This document shows, piece after piece, positions 1 to 7,791 of a stretch of DNA of 64,000 nucleotides. The notes below the pieces were generated by a model that was not told the origin of the DNA, made no database searches, and saw nothing but the letters and a program-made list of their open reading frames with translations. This DNA comes from Burkholderiales bacterium C2 (lineage in GTDB: Bacteria > Pseudomonadota > Gammaproteobacteria > Burkholderiales > Burkholderiaceae_C). Location: contig SCOI01000026.1 of assembly GCA_005503085.1 (NCBI GenBank), positions 1 to 64,000 on the forward strand, read 5' to 3'. The first letter of the stretch is position 1. Each line of letters starts with the position of its first letter. A program made the translations under genes and the position numbers.

Positions 1-1275
1 TTGTGTTATCAAGCGAAAGGAGACATAGTAGTGTATCAGACGGATGGGGGGTTGGGACGTTTGTATAAGGGAACGGGTACTGGCCAGTGCACCGTCCGCG
101 GCCAGGTCGCCGCGCACGCTGGGCAGCCAGTGGTAGCCCTGCAGCTGCGGGTCGGCGGCGAGCATGTTGACCAGCTCCAGCGCGGCGGCGGGGCCGAGGC
201 CGGGGCCCTGGCCCATGCCGACCGCGACAGCGCGGTTCAGCGCCACCACCGGCGAGGGCATCAGCTGGTGCAGCGCGTCATAGAGCGCGACGATCTGGGC
301 CCAGTCGGTGTCTTCGGGGCGGGCCGCGCGGGCATGGCAGGCGGCGATCGCGGCCTGCAGGCCGTAAGGGCCTAGCGCCGCGCCGGGGCCGGCGGCGCGC
401 TGCAGCGCGGCCAGGCCGCGGCGTATCAGCAAGCGGTCCCAGCGGCTGCGGTCCTGGGCCATCAGCAGCACCGGCCGGCCTTGCGCATCGGTGCGGGCAT
501 GGGTGCGCGAGGCCTGGATCTCCATCAGCGCCACCAGGCCATGCACCTCGGGCTCATCGGGTGCCAACCCGGCCAGCACCCGACCCAGGCGCAGCGCCTC
601 CTCGCACAGCGCCGGGCGCATCCAGTCGTCGCCGGCGGTGGCCGAGTAGCCCTCGTTGAAGATCAGGTAGATCACCTCCAGCACCGAGGCCAGGCGCTCG
701 GCGCGGGCCGGGCCGGCCGGCGGCACCTCGAAGGGCACGCGCGCCGCCGTCAGGCTGCGCTTGGCGCGCACGATGCGCTGGGCCACCGTGGTCTCGGCGG
801 TCAGGAAGGCGCGCGCGATCTCGTCGGTGGACAGGCCACCCAGCAGGCGCAGAGTCAGTGCCACCCGCGCCTCGGTCGAGAGCAGCGGATGGCAGGCGGT
901 GAAGATCAGGCGCAAGAGGTCGTCGCCGATATCGTCCTGGCGGGCGGCGTCGAGCGCGTCGACGAAGTCGGGTTCGACATGCTGCTGCAGCGCTTCCAGG
1001 TCCAGGCCGATCTCCTCATGTTTGCGCTCGTGCAGCGCATGCTCGCGCAGGCGGTCGAGCGCGCGGCGCTTGGCCGTCGTGGTCAGCCAGGCGCCGGGCT
1101 TGTCGGGCAGGCCGTCGACGGGCCAATGCTCCAGCGCGGCCACCAGCGCATCCTGGGCCAGTTCTTCGGCCAGGCCCACATCGCGCACCATGCGGGCCAC
1201 GACCGCGATGATCTTGGCCGACTCGATGCGCCAGACCGCATCGATGGCGCGATGGATCTCGCTGCGCTCAGGCAT
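1..1275 (-). CDS. ECF-like RNA polymerase sigma factor (DUF6596 type), 3' end at the window edge
   Basis: Reading from the ATG at 1275 this is a sigma-70 family factor. It shows a region-2 helix (LAEELAQDALVAALEHWP, about residues 35-50), a region-4 helix-turn-helix (LSTDEIARAFLTAETTVAQRI) and then the long C-terminal domain typical of this group (VIYLIFNEGYSA). Such factors usually sit beside YCII and VOC proteins, as here. It starts inside the 3' end of the VOC gene (8-base overlap), which suggests translational coupling. The frame stays open to base 1. However, the last ~35 codons, after a normal-looking LPSVRGDL, do not resemble the family, and the DNA there turns AT-rich, so the true end is uncertain. 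Confidence 0.82.
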   Translation of the reverse strand, partial: MPERSEIHRAIDAVWRIESAKIIAVVARMVRDVGLAEELAQDALVAALEHWPVDGLPDKPGAWLTTTAKRRALDRLREHALHERKHEEIGLDLEALQQHVEPDFVDALDAARQDDIGDDLLRLIFTACHPLLSTEARVALTLRLLGGLSTDEIARAFLTAETTVAQRIVRAKRSLTAARVPFEVPPAGPARAERLASVLEVIYLIFNEGYSATAGDDWMRPALCEEALRLGRVLAGLAPDEPEVHGLVALMEIQASRTHARTDAQGRPVLLMAQDRSRWDRLLIRRGLAALQRAAGPGAALGPYGLQAAIAACHARAARPEDTDWAQIVALYDALHQLMPSPVVALNRAVAVGMGQGPGLGPAAALELVNMLAADPQLQGYHWLPSVRGDLAADGALASTRSLIQTSQPPIRLIHYYVSFRLITQ

Positions 1276-1687
1276 CTTGGGCGGGATTGGCGGCGGCGCT
1301 GGCGTCCATGAACATCAGCTCCCAGGCATGGCCGTCCAGGTCCTCGAAGCCATGGGAGTACATAAAGCCATGGTCCTGCGGCGGGCGAGGCACGGTGGCG
1401 CCGGCGGCCACCGCCTTGGCGACCAGCGCATCGACCTGGGCCCGGCTGTCGCAGGACAGGCAGGTCAGCACCTCGGTGCTCTGGTGGGCATCGACGAGGG
1501 TCTTGGCCGTGAAGCCCTTGAAGAAGTCCTCGACCAGCAGCATCGCATAGAGGTTCTCGCCCAGCACCAGAGCCGCGGCCTGATCATTGGTGAACTGGCT
1601 GTTGAACTCATAGCCGATGGCGCGGAAGAAGGCCTGCGAACGCGCCATGTCCTTGATCGGCAGATTGACGAAGATTTGCTTGTGCAT
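1268..1687 (-). CDS. VOC (glyoxalase/dioxygenase fold) family protein
   Basis: This 139-residue protein begins MHKQIFVNLPIKD and has the beta-alpha-beta-beta-beta layout of one vicinal-oxygen-chelate module. Its C-terminal strand carries the family pattern FEDLDGHAWELMFMD, with the Glu that often binds metal. The start has a good ribosome site (GGGAGA). Proteins of this exact type travel with YCII-like proteins and this class of sigma factor, and may bind a small hydrophobic ligand or detoxify it. The substrate cannot be told from sequence. It is the gene just upstream of the sigma factor and overlaps its start by 8 bases. Confidence 0.85.
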   Translation of the reverse strand: MHKQIFVNLPIKDMARSQAFFRAIGYEFNSQFTNDQAAALVLGENLYAMLLVEDFFKGFTAKTLVDAHQSTEVLTCLSCDSRAQVDALVAKAVAAGATVPRPPQDHGFMYSHGFEDLDGHAWELMFMDASAAANPAQDA

Positions 1688-1732
1688 GATGGGGTCTCCC
1701 TAGATGGTTTGATTGCTTGGTGGGTGGGTGAT

Positions 1733-2260
1733 TCAGTGCTGCTCGGCCAGGCTTTTCAGGTTCGCCAGCCCGTCCTCGAAGTCCTGGCCGATCATCCGGT
1801 CCATGCTGATGAAGACGCCGATCAGCTTGGAGACAAAGGGCGAGGGGCCTTGCATGGCCCAGCTCACCTGGGTGGCGCCGCCCTCGGGCCTGAGCCTGAA
1901 CTCCACCTGGTTGTGGGCCTCGAAGGGCTTGACGAAGTCCAGCTTCATCGCGACCCGGCTGGGCGCGGCCACCTCGGTGATCTCCATGCTGCCGACACCG
2001 ACCTTGTCGCTCTCCCAGCCATAACGGGCGCCAGGGCCGGCGGTGACGGCGCTGTACTGGCCCTTGATGGCTGGGTCCTTCTTCTCGTAGGGGTTCCAGC
2101 GGTTGAAGCCCTTCAGATCATGGATCAGCGCATAGATCTTCTCGGGCGGCGCCTGGATGCGGGCGCTGCGCTCGACGCGGAAGCTGTCGGGGCGGGTAGC
2201 GGCATAGATCAGCAGCAGGGCCAGGGCGGCGACGATGACGAGAGCAATGGTCTTGATCAT
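1733..2260 (-). CDS. SRPBCC family lipid/small-molecule-binding protein with N-terminal membrane anchor
   Basis: Translation from the ATG at 2260 gives 175 residues. It opens with a hydrophobic segment (IALVIVAALALLLIYAA, residues 4-20) and continues as a polyketide-cyclase/START-like fold (residues 32-170). Typical features are APPEKIYALIHDLKGFNRWNP and the C-terminal QDFEDGLANLKSLAEQ helix. AGGGA precedes the start. Longer readings from further upstream run through the YCII gene in another frame and are not credible. It probably holds a hydrophobic ligand at the membrane. It lies in a same-strand run with YCII, VOC and sigma genes and is likely co-transcribed with them. Confidence 0.82.
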   Translation of the reverse strand: MIKTIALVIVAALALLLIYAATRPDSFRVERSARIQAPPEKIYALIHDLKGFNRWNPYEKKDPAIKGQYSAVTAGPGARYGWESDKVGVGSMEITEVAAPSRVAMKLDFVKPFEAHNQVEFRLRPEGGATQVSWAMQGPSPFVSKLIGVFISMDRMIGQDFEDGLANLKSLAEQH

Positions 2261-2298
2261 TGGATGTTTTCCCTGAAGTTTGATGTTAACGATGTGAC

Positions 2299-2715
2299 TC
2301 AGTTCTTGTAGGGCGGCAGCTCGCGGAAGCGGTCCACACAGGCCTGGTCCTCGAAGTCCTCCAGCTCGTAGAGCCGGCGCACCTCGATCTCGCAGAGCTG
2401 GTCGCGAAAGGGCGCCGGAAAGCGCCGCGCCCATTCCATCGCCTCTTCGCGCGAGCGCACCTGGATCAGCGTGTAGCCGGCGATCAGCTCCTTGGTTTCG
2501 GCGAAGGGGCCGTCGATCAGCAGCCGCTGGCCACGCTGGTGGCGGATGCGCCAGCCTTCGCTGCTGGGCCTGAGCCCGTTGGCGTCGAGCAGCACGCCGG
2601 CCTGGGCCAGCTGCTCGTGGAAGGCGGCCATCTCGGCCATCAGCCCGTCCTCGGGCGGCGGCATCACGCCGGCTTCGCTCTGGGCCGTGGCCCTGACAAT
2701 GATCATGTAACGCAT
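2299..2715 (-). CDS. YCII-related (DGPF) domain protein
   Basis: This 138-residue protein starts MRYMIIVRA, with GGAG about six bases upstream. It has the YCII/DGPF hallmark LLIDGPFAETKELIAGYTLIQVRSREEAMEWA split across two strands and a helix, followed by a charged tail. These ferredoxin-like-fold proteins are very often encoded with ECF sigma factors of the type found at the start of the window; their biochemical role is poorly known. It is the first gene of the leftward group YCII, SRPBCC, VOC, sigma, and diverges from the Rrf2 gene. Confidence 0.87.
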   Translation of the reverse strand: MRYMIIVRATAQSEAGVMPPPEDGLMAEMAAFHEQLAQAGVLLDANGLRPSSEGWRIRHQRGQRLLIDGPFAETKELIAGYTLIQVRSREEAMEWARRFPAPFRDQLCEIEVRRLYELEDFEDQACVDRFRELPPYKN

Positions 2716-2798
2716 GGTGTTCTCCTGGCTGGGTGGAGCCATTCGTCGGCCCCTGCATGCACGACGAAGCAGATCGGACGAAATCGACAAGGCCATCG

Positions 2799-2830
2799 AA
2801 ACCAGGGGTTTTATCGAAACCAAATGGTTT
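2799..2830. promoter_or_regulatory. Paired AAACC..GGTTT inverted repeats, probable operator
   Basis: Two small palindromes lie 18 bases apart in the gap between the YCII and Rrf2 genes: AAACC-AGG-GGTTT at 2799-2811 and AAACCA-AA-TGGTTT at 2817-2830. Both are preceded by ATCG. Position and spacing suit a dimeric repressor binding two helical turns, most simply the Rrf2 protein encoded next door. This is inference from layout only. Confidence 0.45.
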
Positions 2831-2877
2831 TCACCGAAGCGGTTAACGATCTCAAATCATGAAACATATGATGTTGC

Positions 2878-3345
2878 ATGACTAGAGACAGCCGCCTCTC
2901 CGCCGTTCTGCATGTGCTCTTGCACCTGGCCGAAATGGACGGCCCCGCCACCTCCGAAACGCTGGCCAAGGCGATGGGCAGCAACCCGGTGGTGCTGCGC
3001 CGGCTGCTGGGCGGCTTGCGCGAGGCCGGCTTTGTCGCCTCGGAGAAGGGCCATGGCGGCGGCTGGTCGCTGGCCTGCCGGCTGACCGACATCAGCCTGC
3101 GCGATGTGCACGAGGCGCTGGGCGCACCGACCCTGCTGGCCATTGGCCACCGCTCGGAGCACCCTGACTGCCTGGTCGAGAAGGCCGTCAATGCGGCTCT
3201 GGGCAGCGCCTTCACCGAGGCCGAGGCCTTGCTGCTGGCGCGGCTGGGGGGCGTCAGCCTGGCCCAGCTGTCCGCCGATTTCCATCAACGCCTGCAATCC
3301 CACCGGGGCACGGCCCATCAACATCACCATGACCATGACTTTTGA
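2878..3345 (+). CDS. Rrf2 family transcriptional regulator
   Basis: This 155-residue protein has the Rrf2 winged helix from the start: [33 protein letters not shown], then the wing with the family motif GGWSLA. It has no CxxC/CxxxxC iron-sulphur cluster set; only two Cys are present (SLACRL and PDCLVEK), so a redox or ligand role cannot be assigned. The C-terminus ends in a His-rich run (HQHHHDHDF). It overlaps the downstream CPYC flavoprotein start by 17 bases, so the two form one transcription unit, a common pairing for Rrf2 and thioredoxin-reductase-like genes. Confidence 0.87.
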   Translation: MTRDSRLSAVLHVLLHLAEMDGPATSETLAKAMGSNPVVLRRLLGGLREAGFVASEKGHGGGWSLACRLTDISLRDVHEALGAPTLLAIGHRSEHPDCLVEKAVNAALGSAFTEAEALLLARLGGVSLAQLSADFHQRLQSHRGTAHQHHHDHDF

Positions 3346-4237
3346 TGCGCTGGTCATCGGCGGCAGCTTCGCCGGCCTGTCCGCCGCAATGCAGATCGCG
3401 CGCGGGCGCCGTCGGGTCTGCGTCGTCGACGCCGGCGCGCCACGCAACCGCTTTGCCAGCGCCTCGCACGGCTTCTTCGGTCAGGACGGCGAGGCCCCAT
3501 TGGCAATGATCGCGAACGCACGTGCGAAGCTGCTGGACTACCCCAATGTGCGCTTCATCCAGGGGCTGGCCGTCGGCGCGGCGGCCGAGGCCAGCGGCGG
3601 CGGCTTCTCGGTGGTGCTGGACACCGGCGAGGCGCTGCGCGCGCGCAAGCTGGTGCTGGCCTGCGGCATCGTCGACCGCCTGCCCGATGGCATCCCGGGC
3701 CTGCACGAGCGCTGGGGCCGGACCGTGCTGCACTGCCCCTATTGCCATGGTTACGAGTTCGACGGCCGCCCGCTGGGCGTGCTGTGGCTCGGGCCGATGT
3801 CGGCGCACCAGGCCCAGCTGATTCCCGAGTGGGGCCCGACCACCCTGTTGCTGAACGGCCGCGAAGCTGAGCTCGATGGCGGGATGCGGGCCCAGCTGCT
3901 GGCGCGCGGCGTCAGTCTGGAGCCGGCGCTGCTGGCCGGCATGGAGGACGTCGGCGTGCGTCTGCGCGACGGCCGGCTGATCGAGATCGCGGCCCTGTAT
4001 CTGGCCAGCCGCACCGAGATGGCCAGCCCGCTGGCCGAGCAGCTGGGCTGCGAATTCGACGCCGGCCCCTTCGGCCCGGTGATACGCACCGACGCCTTCA
4101 AGCAGACCACGGTGGCCGGCGTCTACGCGGCCGGCGATGCCGCGCGCGTGCCGCACAACGCCACTTTCGCCTCGGCCGACGGCGTGATGGCCGGGGCCTC
4201 GGTGCACCAGGCCCTGGTGTTCGGGCCGCCGGTCTGA
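3329..4237 (+). CDS. NAD(P)/FAD-dependent oxidoreductase, thioredoxin-reductase-like
   Basis: About 302 residues from the ATG at 3329 (a second ATG follows at 3335). The N-terminal FAD-binding motif is [16 protein letters not shown] redox-active CPYC lies in [15 protein letters not shown], where the thioredoxin-reductase disulphide would be. The C-terminal FAD-contact motif is GVYAAGDAA. It is close in length to bacterial TrxB, but its partner thioredoxin is not visible here. It is translationally coupled to the Rrf2 regulator, which probably controls it. The reaction (disulphide, nitro or quinone reduction) cannot be settled from sequence. Confidence 0.88.
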   Translation: MTMTFDALVIGGSFAGLSAAMQIARGRRRVCVVDAGAPRNRFASASHGFFGQDGEAPLAMIANARAKLLDYPNVRFIQGLAVGAAAEASGGGFSVVLDTGEALRARKLVLACGIVDRLPDGIPGLHERWGRTVLHCPYCHGYEFDGRPLGVLWLGPMSAHQAQLIPEWGPTTLLLNGREAELDGGMRAQLLARGVSLEPALLAGMEDVGVRLRDGRLIEIAALYLASRTEMASPLAEQLGCEFDAGPFGPVIRTDAFKQTTVAGVYAAGDAARVPHNATFASADGVMAGASVHQALVFGPPV

Positions 4238-4245
4238 GGGCGGCG

Positions 4246-4384
4246 GTTCAGCCCAATCGCACGGGCTGCGGCCAGGCCTTCGTCGGGCGTCAGTGAGTCC
4301 GCAGGGACTCGCCGTGACTCAGCCCAGCCGCACGAGACGCGTCTGGGCCTTCGTCGGGCGTCAGTGAGTCCGCAGGGACTCGCC
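4246..4384. repeat. Tandem duplication, ~71-base unit, between flavoprotein and YCII genes
   Basis: Bases 4275-4313 recur unchanged at 4346-4384, a shift of 71 bases, and similarity extends leftward (TCAGCCC and CGCAC in both units). Each unit contains GAGTCC-GCA-GGGACTC-like dyad symmetry. The repeat fills the gap between two convergent genes and has no T-tract, so it may act as a bidirectional stop or be a remnant of a local duplication of the 3' flank. Confidence 0.7.
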
Positions 4385-4395
4385 TCGGTCCCGAC

Positions 4396-4746
4396 TCAGT
4401 CCTCGTAGCAGGGGGCGATGCGGCGGACCTCGACGCTCGCCCACTGGGCAGCCGGGCATTCGGCGGCAATGGCCAGCGCCTCCTCGCGGCTTTCGCAGTT
4501 CAGCAAGAAATAGCCGCCCACCAGTTCCTTGGCCTCGGCAAATGGCCCGTCGGTCAGCACCCGCCGGCCCTCGCGCATCTGCAGGCGCACGCCGGAGGTG
4601 GCCAGCGAATTGGCGCCCACCAGCAGACCCTTGGCTTGCAGATCGGCGCCGAAGCGCCCCATCTGCTCACAGGCATCACGGCCCGCGTCAAGACCGCGCT
4701 CCGCGCGCTGGCCGGTGGGTTCAACGATCAAAAGCAAGTAGGACAT
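4396..4746 (-). CDS. YCII-related (DGPF) domain protein, second copy
   Basis: Start ATG at 4746 with AGGGAGAT upstream, giving 116 residues beginning MSYLLLIVEP. It carries the YCII hallmark VLTDGPFAEAKELVGGYFLLNC and a helix SREEALAIAAECP. It is related to, but clearly different from, the copy at 2.3-2.7 kb. It stands alone here, downstream of a Lrp/AsnC regulator on the same strand. A longer start at 4773 is possible but lacks a ribosome site. Confidence 0.85.
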   Translation of the reverse strand: MSYLLLIVEPTGQRAERGLDAGRDACEQMGRFGADLQAKGLLVGANSLATSGVRLQMREGRRVLTDGPFAEAKELVGGYFLLNCESREEALAIAAECPAAQWASVEVRRIAPCYED

Positions 4747-4796
4747 GGGATCTCCCTGATCTTTGTGAGCCACGCCATTGTGCAGAAATCCCCGGG

Positions 4797-5252
4797 CTAA
4801 CGCAGCGGTGGCAGCCGCCGCTGCACCGGGGTGGACTTGACCAGCGCACTATTGGTCTCGGCACAGTCGGCAAAGGGCTCCAGCACCTGGTCCAGATGCT
4901 GGATCGAACGCAGAGCCAGGCGGGCGACAAAACAGTCCTCGCCGGTGATCTTGTCGCATTCGATGCATTCGGGCGTCTGAAGCAGCAGGGCCTCGACATC
5001 GCGCAGCCGGCCCGGCACTGGGCGCAGCCGCACCAGGGCCTGCAGCGGGTAGCCCAGGCGCTGCAGATCGAGCCCGGCCGCATAGCCCCGTATCACGTCC
5101 TCGCTTTCGAGCCGGCGCACCCGCTCGGTGACGCTGGGCGCAGACAGGCCCAGCCGCCGTGCCAGTTCGCTGATGGGCAAGCGGCCCTCGTCGGCCAGCA
5201 GGGCGAGGATGCGGGCGTCCAAAGCATCGACCACAGGATTGAAGGCAGGCAT
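4797..5252 (-). CDS. Lrp/AsnC family transcriptional regulator
   Basis: A 151-residue protein. The N-terminal AsnC helix-turn-helix reads LDARILALLADEGRLPISELA with LSAPSVTERVRRLE, about residues 11-52. The C-terminal RAM (effector-binding) domain spans about 68-145 and contains ECDKITGEDCFVARL. It diverges from an EamA-family exporter across an 89-base gap, a frequent arrangement in which the regulator senses an amino acid that the exporter removes. That role is inference from context. Confidence 0.88.
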   Translation of the reverse strand: MPAFNPVVDALDARILALLADEGRLPISELARRLGLSAPSVTERVRRLESEDVIRGYAAGLDLQRLGYPLQALVRLRPVPGRLRDVEALLLQTPECIECDKITGEDCFVARLALRSIQHLDQVLEPFADCAETNSALVKSTPVQRRLPPLR

Positions 5253-5341
5253 CGAAAATCTCTTGGTTTTTTAAGGCTAGTGAGCGATTTTTCTCAGATA
5301 AGCCTACGTGAATTTCGGAAACAAGCCAAGAAAATTGGGCA

Positions 5342-6238
5342 ATGAAACTCAGCACGCAACAGCTCGGCAGCCTGCAGATGGTCGCTGCCATGGCGATCTC
5401 CGGCACGATCGGCGCCTTTGTCTTCGAGTCGGGCCAAAGCCCTTTCAATGTGGTGTTCTTCCGCTGCCTGTTCGGTGCCCTGTGCCTGGCGGCCTGGTGC
5501 GCCGCGACCGGCCTGCTGCGGCGCCGCCACTTCACGCGCCGCATGCTGGGGCTGTCGGCGCTGGGCGGGGTCTTCATCGTCTTCAACTGGGTGCTGCTGT
5601 TCGCGGCTTTCCACCACGCCTCGATATCGATCGCCACCGCGGTCTACAACACCCAGCCCTTCATGCTGGTCGGCCTGGGTGTGCTGCTGCTGGGCGAGCG
5701 GGTCGACGCCGCCAAGCTGGCCTGGATCGCGCTGGCCTTTGTCGGCCTGCTGCTGCTGGTCGGCATCGGTCCGCTGAGCCAGGGCAGCGCCAGCCTGCTT
5801 GGCTTCGCGATGGCGCTGGGTGCGGCCCTGCTTTACGCCTTCGCGGCCCTGGTGATCAAGCGCCTGGCCGGCGTGCCGCCGCAGCTGATCGCGCTGGTGC
5901 AGGTGAGCCTGGGCACGCTGCTGCTGCTGCCGCTGGCCGACTTCGGCGCGCTGCCGGCGCCGCAGCAGTCTCCGGCGCCCTGGCTATGGTTGCTGGGCAT
6001 GGGGGTGCTGCACACCGGGCTGATGTACATCCTGCTCTATTCGGCCATCCAGCGCCTGCCAACCACGCGGGTTGCTGTGCTGAGCTTCATCTACCCAGCC
6101 ATTGCCTTGGCCATCGATCACGGCTTCTACGGCCAGCAGCTGGGCTTGCAGCAATGGCTGGGTGTGGCGCTGATCGCGCTGGGCAATCTGGGCGTGAATC
6201 TGGGTCTGGGCTGGCGCCGCGCGCAACTCAGCGGCTGA
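5342..6238 (+). CDS. EamA/DMT superfamily transporter
   Basis: A 298-residue polytopic membrane protein made of two EamA repeats, with about ten hydrophobic segments. Repeat one ends in VYNTQPFMLVGLGVLLLGERV. Repeat two contains VAVLSFIYPAIALAIDH. It is probably an inner-membrane exporter of amino acids or related metabolites. The divergent Lrp-type gene may regulate it. Its last 11 bases overlap the 3' end of the convergent aldolase-like gene. Confidence 0.88.
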   Translation: MKLSTQQLGSLQMVAAMAISGTIGAFVFESGQSPFNVVFFRCLFGALCLAAWCAATGLLRRRHFTRRMLGLSALGGVFIVFNWVLLFAAFHHASISIATAVYNTQPFMLVGLGVLLLGERVDAAKLAWIALAFVGLLLLVGIGPLSQGSASLLGFAMALGAALLYAFAALVIKRLAGVPPQLIALVQVSLGTLLLLPLADFGALPAPQQSPAPWLWLLGMGVLHTGLMYILLYSAIQRLPTTRVAVLSFIYPAIALAIDHGFYGQQLGLQQWLGVALIALGNLGVNLGLGWRRAQLSG

Positions 6239-7343
6239 GGCCCCGCGCCGCGATCGGCCAGACGGCCTCGACCCGGCCGGCGCGCAGCGCGACGATCTCG
6301 TCATGCAGATTCAAGGTGGGATCACAGTGGCCGGGCACCAGCAGCAGCTGGCGGCCCAGCGCCGGCCGGGGCACGCTCGCATCGGCGAGCTGCACGAGGC
6401 CATGCTCGTCATTGGCCGAGACATAGGCCAGCCCGGCCTCGCCCCAGAGCGTGGGCAGACCGGAGTCCAGCGCCAGCGACTTCAGTCCGGCGTCGACCAC
6501 CACACGACCGCCGCAGCCCTGGCTCATCACCATGGTGGCGACAAACAGGCTGTGCTCGAAGCGCAGTGCCTGGCCGTAGTCGTTGCGCCCGTAGTCGCCG
6601 TCCATGAAGACATAGGAGCCCGGCTGCAGCTCGGTGTAGACACCCGAGTGCAGATCGAACTCGGCGCTGCCCGTGCCCCCGCCGGTCACGGTCTCGCAGC
6701 GCACCCCGGCCTGGGCCAGCGCCGCGACGACCGCGGCCGTGCGCGCCGCCGCGGCGGCCACCGCCTCGCGCCGCTCGGCATGGCCGCGCAGATGCTGGAG
6801 CGCGCCGTGATAAGCCTGCAGGCCCTTGAAGTGCAGTTGCGGATGGGCGGTGATCGCCTCGACCAGGCCCAGCACGACCGGCGCCTCGGCAGCGACGCCG
6901 CAGCGGTTCTGGCCGATATTGATCTCGACGAAGACATCGAGCCGGCTGCCGGCCTCGGCCGTGGCTGCGGCCAGCGCCGCGACCTGCTCGGCGTGGTCGA
7001 CACAGACGCTGAGCCGGCCCTGCAGCGCCAGCCGGGCCAGCAGCGCGGTCTTGGCGGCGCCGACCACTTCGTTGCTGATGTGGATGTCGCTGATGCCGGC
7101 CTGCAGAAAAGGGATCGCCTCGCTGACCTTCTGGCAGCAGATGCCCAGCGCGCCGCGCGCGAGCTGGGCCTGGGCGATGGCCGGGCATTTGTGCGCCTTG
7201 GCATGGGGGCGCAAGGCCAGGCCGGCGGCCGCGGCAGCGGCCTGCATGCGATCGAGATTGCGCTCGAAGGCGTCCAGGTCGAGGATCAGGGCCGGCGTGT
7301 CGACGGCCGACAGCAGGTCGCCGGGTCGTGCAGCGGGAGGCAT
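6228..7343 (-). CDS. D-threonine aldolase / D-serine dehydratase family PLP enzyme
   Basis: This 371-residue protein has an alanine-racemase-type N-terminal barrel, with the PLP lysine in RPHAKAHK (K49) and a C-terminal beta domain. The metal site near the C-terminus reads PGHCDPTLNLHD, i.e. His-x-Asp. Family knowledge is that D-threonine aldolases use H-x-D whereas eukaryotic D-serine dehydratases use H-x-C, so this copy looks more like a metal-dependent D-threonine (3-hydroxy-D-amino acid) aldolase. GGTGSAEF and FMDGDYG are also conserved. Next to an EamA exporter and a Lrp regulator it suggests amino-acid metabolism. Confidence 0.82.
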   Translation of the reverse strand: MPPAARPGDLLSAVDTPALILDLDAFERNLDRMQAAAAAAGLALRPHAKAHKCPAIAQAQLARGALGICCQKVSEAIPFLQAGISDIHISNEVVGAAKTALLARLALQGRLSVCVDHAEQVAALAAATAEAGSRLDVFVEINIGQNRCGVAAEAPVVLGLVEAITAHPQLHFKGLQAYHGALQHLRGHAERREAVAAAAARTAAVVAALAQAGVRCETVTGGGTGSAEFDLHSGVYTELQPGSYVFMDGDYGRNDYGQALRFEHSLFVATMVMSQGCGGRVVVDAGLKSLALDSGLPTLWGEAGLAYVSANDEHGLVQLADASVPRPALGRQLLLVPGHCDPTLNLHDEIVALRAGRVEAVWPIAARGLSR

Positions 7344-7429
7344 GGCAGGTCTTTTTGTGGCGACCGGTCGATTTTGCTTGGCTCCCGCCGTCGTGCAGAT
7401 GCCAAGCCCTCTTTTCTAGGAGAACCGAG

Positions 7430-7783
7430 ATGAGTTATGTCGATGGATTCCTGCTCGCCGTGCCCACCGCCAAGCGCGAGGCCTACCGTCAACTTGCCAC
7501 CACAGCGGCCCAGGTCTTCAAGGACCATGGCGCCTTGTCGGTGGTCGAATGCTGGGGCGACGATGTGCCCGAGGGCAAGCTCACCTCCTTCACGATGGCC
7601 GTGCAGCGCAAGGAGGACGAGAGCGTGGTGTTCTCGTGGATAGTCTGGCCCTCGCGCGGCATGCGCGACGAGGGCATGAAGAACGCGATGGCCGATCCGC
7701 GCATGGATATGGATCCGGCCGCGATGCCTTTCGATGGCCAGCGCATGATTTTTGGCGGCTTCGAGGTGCTCGTCGAAGCCTGA
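7430..7783 (+). CDS. DUF1428 family protein
   Basis: From the ATG at 7430 (TAGGAGAACCGAG upstream) the protein has 117 residues beginning MSYVDGFLLAVPTAKREAY, a signature of the DUF1428/YbaA family. It continues with VVECWGDDVPEGKLTSF and ends FDGQRMIFGGFEVLVEA. The family has a ferredoxin-like dimeric barrel fold and no firmly established function. It lies between divergent and convergent neighbours and is probably monocistronic. Confidence 0.88.
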   Translation: MSYVDGFLLAVPTAKREAYRQLATTAAQVFKDHGALSVVECWGDDVPEGKLTSFTMAVQRKEDESVVFSWIVWPSRGMRDEGMKNAMADPRMDMDPAAMPFDGQRMIFGGFEVLVEA

Positions 7784-7791
7784 TCGGGCGC

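Noticed and set aside
761-2311. A 516-codon plus-strand frame over the sigma, VOC and SRPBCC genes
   Set aside because: It spans three well-supported genes on the other strand and begins with Arg/Ser-rich low-complexity sequence.
4301-4320. GAGTCC/GGACTC dyads as Rho-independent terminators
   Set aside because: No T-run follows on either strand; kept only as part of a tandem repeat.
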